Assembly (NCBI RefSeq): GCF_004138335.1
Contig: NZ_RYFW01000002.1
Span: 1,469,501 to 1,533,500, forward strand
Origin: Peristeroidobacter agariperforans
Lineage (GTDB): Bacteria > Pseudomonadota > Gammaproteobacteria > Steroidobacterales > Steroidobacteraceae
Direction: 5' to 3'
DNA: 64,000 nt
Shown here: positions 28,101 to 35,414 of the stretch, piece after piece
Layout: each line of letters opens with the position of its first letter
Numbering within the stretch: position 1 is the stretch's first letter
Translations under genes and position numbers: made by a program
Notes under the pieces: generated by a model
What the model saw: the letters and a program-made list of their open reading frames with translations, nothing else
Database searches by the model: none
Told to the model about the DNA's origin: nothing

Positions 28101-31100
28101 GGCGCGCTGGAGAGCGGATGGGACGCTCGATTACCTGGGCCGCAACGACGACCAGGTGAAGATTCGTGGTTTCAGGGTCGAGCTGGGCGAGATCGAAGCG
28201 CAGCTGGCGCGGCATGAAGAAGCCAAGGACGTGGCTGTCGTGGCGCGAGAAGAGTCAGGAGGGCCCAAGCGACTCGTTGCTTATGTCGTTGCGCGGGATC
28301 TGGCGGCTCCCCCAGCCGTGGAGGATCTTCGTGCTCACATGAAGGCGTTACTGCCCGAGCACATGGTGCCGAGCGCGTTCGTGCTGCTCGAACGATTGCC
28401 ACTGACTCCGAGCGGCAAGCTGGATCGCCGTGCGCTGCCGGCGCCGGAGGCTGGTGCATATGTGAGCCGCGAGTACGAGCCGCCGCGAGGCGCGGTCGAG
28501 GAGAGTCTCGCGAGCGTCTGGCAGGAGTTGCTGAAGGTCGAGCGGGTCGGTCGCAACGACAACTTCTTCGAGCTCGGAGGTCATTCACTGCTGATTGTGC
28601 AGATGATGGAGCGGCTGCGAAAGCTGAGCTTGTCCGTCAACGTGCGCACCATCTACCAGAGCACGACGCTTGCCGACCTGGCGCGCGCGATTGCAGGCGA
28701 GACGGTCGAAGAGTTCGAGGTCCCACCGAACCTGATTCCAGAAGGCTGTACACAGATCACTCCGCCCATGCTGCCACTCGTGGCGCTCGAGCCCGAGCAC
28801 ATCGAGCACATCGTGAGCTCGGTGCCGGGTGGCGCGGCCAACATCCAGGATATCTACCCGTTGGCGCCGCTGCAGGAGGGCATGCTGTTTCATCACCTGC
28901 TCGATACCCACGGCGGTGATCTCTATTTGCTACCGATCCTGCTGTCGTTCGACACACGAGAGAAGCTGGAGGGCTATCAGCGAGCATTGCAGCAGGTGAT
29001 CGATCGCCACGACGTGCTGCGTACCGCAATGCTGTGGAAGGATCTGCCCCGGGCAGTACAGGTGGTGCAACGACACGCGACATTGCCTGTGGACACGATC
29101 ACGCTACGTAGCGATGTCGATGCGCTCGAGCAGATGATGCAGCGTGTGAAGCTGCTACAGCAGCGTATCGACCTGCAGCGTGCGCCGATGATGATGCTGC
29201 AGGCCGCGGCCGATCCGAAGAGCGAGCGCTGGTACGCCATTCTGTATTTGCACCACGTTGTGTGTGATCACGAGTCGCTCGATCTCATGCTCGCGGAAGT
29301 CTTGACTCACATGGCCCGGCCGAACGAGGTTGCCGGCTGGCCCAAGCCCATCCCGTATCGGAATCATGTGGCGCAAGCACTGGCGCGTACGCATGCCGAG
29401 GGGGCCGAACAGTTCTTCCAGAAGAATCTGGGCAGCGTGACCGAGTCGACCGCGCCGTTCGGTATCCTCGAGATCGACGGCGATGGTACGTCGATCGAAC
29501 AGATTCATGACGCAGTCGACCCGGCGTTGGCAGAACGCGTCCGCGTTCAGGCGAAGCGGTTGTCGATGAGTCCGGCGCCGCTGTTTCATGCGGCATGGGG
29601 GTTGGTGCTCGCCGCGACGACGGGCCGCGATGACGTCGTATTCGGCAGCGTACTGCTCGGACGCATGCAGGGCCGCGCGGGTGCGCAGCACGTATTGGGC
29701 ATGTTCATCAATACGTTGCCGCTGCGAATCACGATCGAGGCGAAGACGGCCAGGCAACTGGTCGAGACGACACAAAGAGCGCTGGCGGAACTGCTCACGC
29801 ATGAGCAGGCCTCCTTGGCCGAAGCTCAGCGTTGCAGCGGCGTGAGCGGGTCGGCGCCGCTGTTCACGGCGATCCTGAACTATCGGCACAACGCGGTGGA
29901 TGTTCCATCCTCGTTCAAGGAAGTGCAGGGCGTCGATCTGCTGACCATCGAGGGATGGACCAACTATCCATTGATGTTGTCGGTGGACGATTACGGGACG
30001 GCGTTCGCCTTGAGCATCGATGCGGATCGTCGTATCGATGGTCATAGAACCATCGCTTACATGCACACAGCCGTTCGCTCGCTGGTCGAGGCGCTGGAGC
30101 AGGCATCGCAAGCGCCGGCGCTGGATCTTGCGGTGATGCCAGCAGCCGAGCGACAGGCTGTGCTCCGCACGTTCAACGGCAGGCAGGCGGCGTACCCGCG
30201 GGAAAAACTGATCCATCAGTTGTTCGAGGAGCAGGCGGCGCGTACGCCGGATGCGGTCGCGGTGGAGCATGCGGGAGTGTCGCTGAAGTACGCGGAGTTG
30301 AATCTCCAGGCGAATCGACTGGCGCGCTACCTGCGGGGCAAAGGCGTGCGAGCGGACCGTCCAGTCGCTGTGTGTTTCGAACGCGGACCGCAGATGTTGG
30401 TCGGTCTGCTCGGTGTGCTGAAGGCAGGCGGGGCGTACCTGCCGCTGGATCCGAACTACCCGGCGGAACGGCTGCAGCAGATGGTGGAGGACGCATCACC
30501 GACTGTAGTACTGACGCAGGAGGCGGTGCGAGCGAGGGTGCCGCAGAGCGCAGCGGAAGTCGTGGCGCTCGAGGCGGCGCAGGAGGTGATCGAAAATGAG
30601 GCAGACACGAACTTGTGGGCCTCGGAGGTCGGACTCCGCTCGGATCATCTGCTGTATGTGATCTACACGTCAGGATCGACCGGACGGCCGAAGGGGACGG
30701 CAATGTCTCATCGCTCGATGGTGAACCTGATCGAGTGGCATCGGCAGGAGTTTCCGAAGACCGCCGGGACGCGGGTGTTGCAGTTCGCGGCGTTGAGCTT
30801 CGACGTGGCCTTCCAGGAAATCTTCTCGACGTTGTGCTTGGGCGGCACGCTGGTGCTGATCGATGAGTGGCAGCGGCGCGATGCGCGTGAATTGGGCGAG
30901 TACCTGAACTCCATGCGCATCGAGCGGCTGTTCGTGCCGCCGTTGATGTTACAGAGCGTGGCGGAGTCGTACCTGTCGGAGGGTGAGACGCCGACATATC
31001 TGCGGGACGTGATCACGGCGGGCGAGCAACTGCGAATCAGCCCGGAGATCATCGGGCTGTTCCAGCACGTGAAAGGATGCCGGCTGCACAACCACTACGG

Positions 31101-33462
31101 GCCGACCGAGACGCACGTGGTGACGGCGTTGACTTTGAGCGGAGATCCGCAGCAGTGGCCGACCTTGCCCGCGATCGGCAAGCCGATCACGAACACGCAG
31201 ATCTACGTGCTCGACGCACGTCGCCAGCCAGTGCCGATTGGTGTGCCGGGCGAGGTTTACATCGGCGGAGCGAACGTGGCGTGCGGCTACCTGCACCGGG
31301 CGGCGCTCACGGCGGAGCGGTTCGTGCGAGATCCGTTCAGTGCGGAGCCGCAAGCGCGGATGTACAAGACGGGCGACCTGGGTCGTTGGCACGCGGACGG
31401 GACGATCGAGTACCTGGGGCGCAACGACGATCAGGTAAAGATTCGCGGCTTCCGCATCGAGCTGGGCGAGGTCGAAGCTCAGCTGGCGGCGCATCCCGAA
31501 GTGCGCGAGGTCGCCGTGGTGGCGCGCGAGGATGCGCCGGGCCAAAAGCGGCTTGTTGCGTACGTGGTAGCGCGCAATTCGGCGACTCATCCGACCGTAG
31601 AAACGCTTCGTGCTCACATGAAGGCGCTGTTACCGGAGCACATGGTGCCAAGTGCGTTCGTGTTGCTGGAACAACTGCCGGTGACACCGAGCGGGAAGCT
31701 GGATCGCCGTGCGCTGCCGGCGCCCGAGGCCAATGCCTATGTGGCGCGCGAGTACGAAGCTCCGCAAGGTGAGGTCGAGGAGATCCTGGTAGCGATCTGG
31801 CAGGAACTGCTGAAGAACGAGCGGGTGGGTCGGCACGACAATTTCTTCGAGCTCGGCGGGCACTCATTGCTGATCGTGCAGATGATGGAGCGGCTGCGCA
31901 AAGTCAGCTTGCCTGTCAACGTGCGAACCATCTACCAGAGCGCGACGCTCGCGGACCTCGCGCGTGCGGTCGTTGCCGAGACAATGAAAGAGTTCGAGGT
32001 TCCACCCAACCTGATTCCGGAGGGCTGCACGCAGATCACTCCGCAGATGCTGACGCTGGTGGCTCTCGAGCCCAAGCATATCGACTACATCGTAGGCACG
32101 GTGCCCGGCGGGGCAGCCAACGTCCAGGACATCTACCCGTTGGCGCCGTTGCAGGGAGGCATGCTGTTCCACCACCTCATGGACGAGCACGGTGGCGACA
32201 CCTACCTGGTGCCGATCCTGTTGTCCTTCGATACCCGGGACAAGTTGGACGGCTACCTGCGAGCGCTGCATGAGGTGATGGATCGTCACGACATGCTACG
32301 CACGGCAGTGCTGTGGAATCATTTGCCGCGGCCGGTACAAGTTGTCTACCGAAGTGCGACGCTGCCCGTGGACACGATCACGCTGAGTCGTGGCAGCGAT
32401 GCCCTCGAGCAGATGCGCAGGCGCGCGAAGCTGCGACAGAAACGTCTCGATCTGCAGCGCGCGCCGATGATGATGCTGGAGGCGGCAGCCGACCCGAACA
32501 GCGAACAGTGGTACGCGATCCTTTATCTGCACCACATCGTGGCCGATCACCAAGCGCTCGATCTGATGTTGATGGAAGTGATCGACCATATGGCTCGCCC
32601 GGCGGAGATCTGGCCCAAGGCGGCGCCCTTTCGCAACCACGTCGCTCAGGTGATGACATACACGCATACGGAAACGCAGCGATATTTCCAGAAGAAGCTG
32701 GGCGATGTGACCGAGTCGACCGCACCCTTCGGTGTTCTCGAAGTCGAGCCCGAGGCTGCGCCGATCGAACGGCTGGAAGCCAGTATCGAGTTGTCGTTGG
32801 CTGAGCGGCTCCGCGTTCAGGCGCGACGGTTGGCCGTGAGCCCAGCTGCGCTGTTCCACGGTGCATGGGCCCTGGTCGTCGCAGCCACGACAGGTCGTGA
32901 CGACGTGGTGTTCGGAACCGTGCTGCTGGGGCGCATGCACAGCCGGGCAGGTGCGCAGCGAATCCTGGGCCTGTTCATGAATACGTTGCCGCTACGGATC
33001 ACGATCGGGGGGAAGACCGCAAAGCAATTGGTCGAGACAGCACAGCGCGAGCTGGCTGGCATGCTCAGGCATGAGCAAGCGTCCCTGGCCCAGGTGCAGC
33101 GCTGTAGTGGCCTGAGCGGCTCGGCCCCGCTGTTCACGGCGATTTTCAACTACCGGCATAGCGAGGTGAACATCGCGACCTTTCACCAACAGGTGCCGGG
33201 AGTGGAAATCCTCCGCATCGAGTCGTGGACGAACTATCCGTTGTCGTGCTCGGTGGACGATTTCGGGAACGAGTTCGGCTTGAGCGTCGATGCCGATCGG
33301 CGCATCGATGCTCACAGAATCGTCGATTGTATGAATACGGCCCTGCGATCGCTCATCGAAGCCTTGGAGAGCGAGCCGCAAAAGACATTGGCGTTGGATC
33401 TTGCGGTGATGCCTGCGAGGACTGACGCCCAGCAAGAGGAAAGTCGTGCGCTGATTGGATGA
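22129..33462 (+). CDS. NRPS subunit B: C-A(Pro)-PCP-C-A(Pro)-PCP-C-A(Pro)-PCP-C
   Basis: This 3777-residue elongation subunit has an ATG overlapping the previous stop, with GGAGGA upstream. Condensation domain 1 (about 45-470) is canonical, with HHIAADG at 185. Adenylation domains start near 511, 1600 and 2693. All three read D-V-Q-F-I-A-H-V-V by hand (FSFDVAFQE or LSFDVAFQE, then RLFxPPL, DVITAGEQL and NHYGPTETHVV), matching proline codes. Carrier Ser residues are at 1063, 2153 and 3246; the first carrier has FGLGGHS where the others have FELGGHS. The three later condensation domains share a DIYPLAPLQ-G start and non-canonical catalytic motifs: HHIVIDH at 1285, HHVVCDH at 2375, HHIVADH at 3468. 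The protein ends with a condensation domain, so the next adenylation-carrier pair comes from subunit C. No epimerase, methyltransferase or thioesterase is seen. Confidence 0.94.
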   Translation: MTQTSKISKERLGNLTADRAELVKLLLEAKVRRMEEIRPYPRDESFGRPRMPTSWAQQRLWFIDELEGGSTAYNMAFPLRLKGALDEGALQKALDEIVQRHEMLRTVFVAGPNGPTQEISPEGRFSLVKIDLAGAAKSSESAEAAVLAERQRELHQPFSLSSGPLIRGRLLRLGAQQHVLLITIHHIAADGWSLGVLVEELKQLYHAFHTGRAHELPVLSVQYGDYASWQREWLRPAVLEDQLSYWTQHLMGAPPQIELPTDRPRPAVQSYRGGNVPIALDAALTKKLRAFAKRHDMSLFMVLYAGWAVLLARLGGLDDVVIGTPVANRRRAELEPLIGFFVNTLVLRLGLDAELTIAELLQRIRRTTLQAYEHQDVPFEQVVEALQPERSLSRNPLFQVMFALQNAPMSELALSDLQMTLEDVIDESAMFDLLVSLYESGDVISGTLNYAEDLFDRSTIQRWVACFATLLRGLVDGVVDRVADLPLLPEAEREQVIRSFNATAMESGSPKLIHELFEEQVARTPDATAVEHEGDALTYQALNQQANQLARYLMSRGVGPDRPVAVCFERGLDMLVGLLGTLKAGGAYLPLDPNYPAERLQQMVADAAPPVVLTQEVLRSKLPSSAAELIVLDTVRAQLAGQSDTNLTSAQTGLRPDHLLYVIYTSGSTGRPKGTAMPHRAMANLLAWHRRELPAAGKRVLQFAAFSFDVAFQEMFSTLCDGGTLVLLDEWIRRDAHALSDFINDQRIDRLFAPPLMLQSVAESCQAIGQVPGHLKDVITAGEQLRVSAEIRGFFGKLPGCRLHNHYGPTETHVVTALTLSGDPQQWPTLPSIGKPIANTQIYVLDARRQPVPIGVAGELYIGGANVARGYLYRDELTSTRFVRDPFSDRPQARLYKTGDLARWRADGTIEYLGRNDDQVKVRGFRIELGEIEAQLARHEAVKEAAVITHEETPGLRRLVAYVVARDSAAGPSVEELRGHLKSLLPDHMVPSAFVLLEQLPLTPSGKLDRRSLPAPAADAYVRQEYEAPQGEVEASLAKIWQEVLKVERVGRNDNFFGLGGHSLLIVQMMERLRQAGLATSVRSVYQSTTLADLARAIVGEAVQEFTVPPNPIPPDCEHITPQMLPLVQLEAEHIERLVQAVPGGARNVEDIYPLAPLQEGILFHHLLADEHIDTYVVAMLLQLSSRRALDGFVNALQKVVERHGILRSSIHWEHVPKPVQVVHRRAAVPVQEISLDRNIDAIQQLQARMESEPDWLDLRQAPLLRLQVAADPRGESWYVILRLHHIVIDHESLHAVINETIALLREPAVELAVPTSYRNHVAQALAHAPKDDVETFFRAKLGDVVETTAPYGVVDVHGDGSRIVEAQQVLEPTLSMRLRLQARRLGMSVATLFHSGWALVLAKTTTRDDLVFGTVLLGRLQSDAGAQQALGMFINTLPLRLRLAGATAMGLVEQTQRELRELVNHEQASLAIAQRCSGTQGNSPLFTTLLNYRWSSVDVEDEFAAGDVGLLGLNSRTSYPISLHVLDKGEQFNLGIETDRAIDPQRLMTYFCTALESLVDALERAPQTQITALDIVREAEREQVLKSFNATAIEFPPTKLIHRLFEEQVARTAQATAVEHEGRSLSYSELNQRANQLAQFLRARGVGPDRPVAVCFERGLDMVVALLGALKAGGAYLPLDPNYPAERLQQMVEDATPPVVLTQQALASKLPASAAEVIVLDAQRDEIDRERATDLAPASIGLRPDHLLYVIYTSGSTGRPKGTAMPHRSMANLIEWHRQEFPESAGTRVLQFAAFSFDVAFQEIFSTLCTGGTLVLIDEWIRRDARALGEYLNAQRIERLFVPPLMLQSVAESYLSAGETPKYLRDVITAGEQLRISPEIARLFQQLDGCRLHNHYGPTETHVVTTLTLSGDPKDWPTLPAIGKPIANTKLYVLDGQRQPVPLDVAGELYIGGANVARGYLHRHELTAERFIRDPFSDDPQARLYKTGDVARWRADGTLDYLGRNDDQVKIRGFRVELGEIEAQLARHEEAKDVAVVAREESGGPKRLVAYVVARDLAAPPAVEDLRAHMKALLPEHMVPSAFVLLERLPLTPSGKLDRRALPAPEAGAYVSREYEPPRGAVEESLASVWQELLKVERVGRNDNFFELGGHSLLIVQMMERLRKLSLSVNVRTIYQSTTLADLARAIAGETVEEFEVPPNLIPEGCTQITPPMLPLVALEPEHIEHIVSSVPGGAANIQDIYPLAPLQEGMLFHHLLDTHGGDLYLLPILLSFDTREKLEGYQRALQQVIDRHDVLRTAMLWKDLPRAVQVVQRHATLPVDTITLRSDVDALEQMMQRVKLLQQRIDLQRAPMMMLQAAADPKSERWYAILYLHHVVCDHESLDLMLAEVLTHMARPNEVAGWPKPIPYRNHVAQALARTHAEGAEQFFQKNLGSVTESTAPFGILEIDGDGTSIEQIHDAVDPALAERVRVQAKRLSMSPAPLFHAAWGLVLAATTGRDDVVFGSVLLGRMQGRAGAQHVLGMFINTLPLRITIEAKTARQLVETTQRALAELLTHEQASLAEAQRCSGVSGSAPLFTAILNYRHNAVDVPSSFKEVQGVDLLTIEGWTNYPLMLSVDDYGTAFALSIDADRRIDGHRTIAYMHTAVRSLVEALEQASQAPALDLAVMPAAERQAVLRTFNGRQAAYPREKLIHQLFEEQAARTPDAVAVEHAGVSLKYAELNLQANRLARYLRGKGVRADRPVAVCFERGPQMLVGLLGVLKAGGAYLPLDPNYPAERLQQMVEDASPTVVLTQEAVRARVPQSAAEVVALEAAQEVIENEADTNLWASEVGLRSDHLLYVIYTSGSTGRPKGTAMSHRSMVNLIEWHRQEFPKTAGTRVLQFAALSFDVAFQEIFSTLCLGGTLVLIDEWQRRDARELGEYLNSMRIERLFVPPLMLQSVAESYLSEGETPTYLRDVITAGEQLRISPEIIGLFQHVKGCRLHNHYGPTETHVVTALTLSGDPQQWPTLPAIGKPITNTQIYVLDARRQPVPIGVPGEVYIGGANVACGYLHRAALTAERFVRDPFSAEPQARMYKTGDLGRWHADGTIEYLGRNDDQVKIRGFRIELGEVEAQLAAHPEVREVAVVAREDAPGQKRLVAYVVARNSATHPTVETLRAHMKALLPEHMVPSAFVLLEQLPVTPSGKLDRRALPAPEANAYVAREYEAPQGEVEEILVAIWQELLKNERVGRHDNFFELGGHSLLIVQMMERLRKVSLPVNVRTIYQSATLADLARAVVAETMKEFEVPPNLIPEGCTQITPQMLTLVALEPKHIDYIVGTVPGGAANVQDIYPLAPLQGGMLFHHLMDEHGGDTYLVPILLSFDTRDKLDGYLRALHEVMDRHDMLRTAVLWNHLPRPVQVVYRSATLPVDTITLSRGSDALEQMRRRAKLRQKRLDLQRAPMMMLEAAADPNSEQWYAILYLHHIVADHQALDLMLMEVIDHMARPAEIWPKAAPFRNHVAQVMTYTHTETQRYFQKKLGDVTESTAPFGVLEVEPEAAPIERLEASIELSLAERLRVQARRLAVSPAALFHGAWALVVAATTGRDDVVFGTVLLGRMHSRAGAQRILGLFMNTLPLRITIGGKTAKQLVETAQRELAGMLRHEQASLAQVQRCSGLSGSAPLFTAIFNYRHSEVNIATFHQQVPGVEILRIESWTNYPLSCSVDDFGNEFGLSVDADRRIDAHRIVDCMNTALRSLIEALESEPQKTLALDLAVMPARTDAQQEESRALIG
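23659..25300. repeat. 1642-base direct repeat, copy 2 (first adenylation domain of subunit B)
   Basis: Second copy of the block at 20222-21863. Even silent positions and the antisense frames agree in the parts I compared. That points to a very recent duplication or gene conversion, or to an assembly artefact. Confidence 0.9.
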
Positions 33463-35414
33463 TCGACTCCCATTCTCTGGAGAAGCAATGTATGAATGGA
33501 TTGATTGAGGCGACCGCGAACTCCGCGCCGCTCATGAGTGATGCGCAGATCGAGCAGGCTCTCCGCCAGTTCAACGATACGGCGCGACCGTATCCAGCCG
33601 ATGGCTTGATTCACGAGATCTTCGGTGCGCATGCGCTGCGCGCCCCAAACGCTGTGGCGATCAAGGATGGGGATCGGCAGCTCAGCTATGCCGAGCTCGA
33701 GCGCCGGGCGAATAAGGTTGCTCGTGCTTTGATAGCACGCGGAGTGCGGCCAGATGATCGGGTCGGGCTGTACGCCGAGCGCAGTGCGGAGTCGATCGTC
33801 GGCATGCTCGCAATTCTCAAGAGCGGCGGCGCCTACCTGCCGCTCGATCCAAACTATCCGCCCGAGCGGTTGTCGTTCATGGTCACCGACAGTTCGCCGG
33901 TCGCTTTGCTGGCAGCGCCCGAGCTGATCGAGCAGGCCACTCGTCTAGGCGTGCCAACGCTACCCTTGAGCGATACGTTGTCTTACCCGGAGAGCGCGCC
34001 GAGCGTTCAAGGCCTGACTTCCAGCAACCTGGCGTGCGTCATTTATACCTCCGGATCCACTGGCGTTCCGAAGGGCGTGATGATCGAGCATCGCAGCGTA
34101 TTGCGCCTCGCGATCAATCCCGCCTACGCGCAGATCGATTCCGGCGATCGTGTGCCTCACGGCGCAAGCCCGGTCTTCGATGCGACAACGTGGGAAATCT
34201 GGGCGCCGCTGCTCAACGGTGCGAGCATCATCGTGATTCCGCAAAGCGTGCTGTTGGACCCTGCTGCCTTCAACAAAACGCTGGTCGATCAGGCCGTAAC
34301 GACGATGTTCCTCACCGTCGGATTGTTCCATGAGTACATCGACGCCCTGGAGCAAGCGTTCGGCGGTCTGCGCTGTCTGATCACTGGCGGTGACGTGGTC
34401 AATCCGGCAATTGCTGCGCGCATGCTCGCAAGACAGAAGCGACCGGGACAGCTGATCAATGCCTATGGGCCGACTGAAGCGACTACTTACGCGACCATGT
34501 TCGTGATGGAGGCGCCGCCGAGCAGCTCGGACTCACTGCCGATCGGGCGGCCGCTGGCGAACACCTGCGTGTATGTTCTGGACGCGAACCAGGCGCCGGT
34601 GCCGGTCGGAGTCATCGGGGAGATCTACATCGGCGGGCCTGGTGTCGCGCGCGGATATCTGAATCAGCCACAGATGACGGCCGAACGCTTCGTGCGTGAT
34701 CCCTTCAGCGGGGACGCGAGCGCGAGGATGTACAGGACCGGCGATTTGGGGCGGTGGCGAGCCGATGGCAACCTCGAATTTCACGGACGTAACGATTCTC
34801 AGGTGAAGATCCGGGGCTTTCGCATCGAGCTGGGTGAGATCGAAGCGCAGCTGGCAGAGCATCCGGAGGTTGGCGAGGTCGCCGTGGTGGCGCGCGAGGA
34901 GGAGCCGGGTCAAAAGCGGCTGGTGGCGTATATCGTGCCGCGCGAGGCTGGCTTCCCGCCGGGCATCGACGAGTTGCACACGCATCTGACATCGAGCTTG
35001 CCTGAATACATGGTGCCGAGCGCGTTCGTTCTACTCGATCGGTTGCCGCTGACGCCGAATGGCAAGCTGGATCGACAGGCGCTGCCAAAGCCCCAGAGCG
35101 ATTCGTACGTGCTCGGCGACTACGAGCCGCCGCAGGGTGAGGTGGAGGAGTTCGTGGCCCGGCTCTGGCAAGACCTGCTGAAAGTCGAGCGGGTCGGACG
35201 ACACGACAACTTCTTCGATCTCGGTGGCCACTCAGTGCTGGCGATCACCGTCGTCGCCTCCGTCGTCGACCAGATGGCAACCAATGTTTCGGTGGGCTCG
35301 ATCTTCCGTCATCCGACCGTAGCCGCATACGCGCAGTACGTTGAAGCGATGCGGCCGGCTCGGCCGCTGGAATTCGATTCGGGCGATGTGGAGTTTGAGG
35401 AGCGAGCGCTATGA
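33459..35414 (+). CDS. NRPS subunit C: stand-alone A-PCP module
   Basis: This 651-residue protein has one adenylation domain (about 45-545) and one carrier (Ser 592 in DLGGHSVL). Core motifs are complete: CVIYTSGSTGVPKG, FDATTWEIW, NAYGPTEATTY, RGFRIELGEIEAQ and NGKLDRQALP. The hand-read pocket is D-A-W-F-I-G-A-T-Y, which I cannot match to a known code; a hydrophobic residue is the cautious guess. The ATG at 33459 overlaps the stop of subunit B. An alternative ATG at 33492 has GGAG 8 bases upstream and could be the real start. With no condensation domain of its own it must be served by the last one of subunit B, and its product passes to subunit D. Confidence 0.92.
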   Translation: MIDSHSLEKQCMNGLIEATANSAPLMSDAQIEQALRQFNDTARPYPADGLIHEIFGAHALRAPNAVAIKDGDRQLSYAELERRANKVARALIARGVRPDDRVGLYAERSAESIVGMLAILKSGGAYLPLDPNYPPERLSFMVTDSSPVALLAAPELIEQATRLGVPTLPLSDTLSYPESAPSVQGLTSSNLACVIYTSGSTGVPKGVMIEHRSVLRLAINPAYAQIDSGDRVPHGASPVFDATTWEIWAPLLNGASIIVIPQSVLLDPAAFNKTLVDQAVTTMFLTVGLFHEYIDALEQAFGGLRCLITGGDVVNPAIAARMLARQKRPGQLINAYGPTEATTYATMFVMEAPPSSSDSLPIGRPLANTCVYVLDANQAPVPVGVIGEIYIGGPGVARGYLNQPQMTAERFVRDPFSGDASARMYRTGDLGRWRADGNLEFHGRNDSQVKIRGFRIELGEIEAQLAEHPEVGEVAVVAREEEPGQKRLVAYIVPREAGFPPGIDELHTHLTSSLPEYMVPSAFVLLDRLPLTPNGKLDRQALPKPQSDSYVLGDYEPPQGEVEEFVARLWQDLLKVERVGRHDNFFDLGGHSVLAITVVASVVDQMATNVSVGSIFRHPTVAAYAQYVEAMRPARPLEFDSGDVEFEERAL

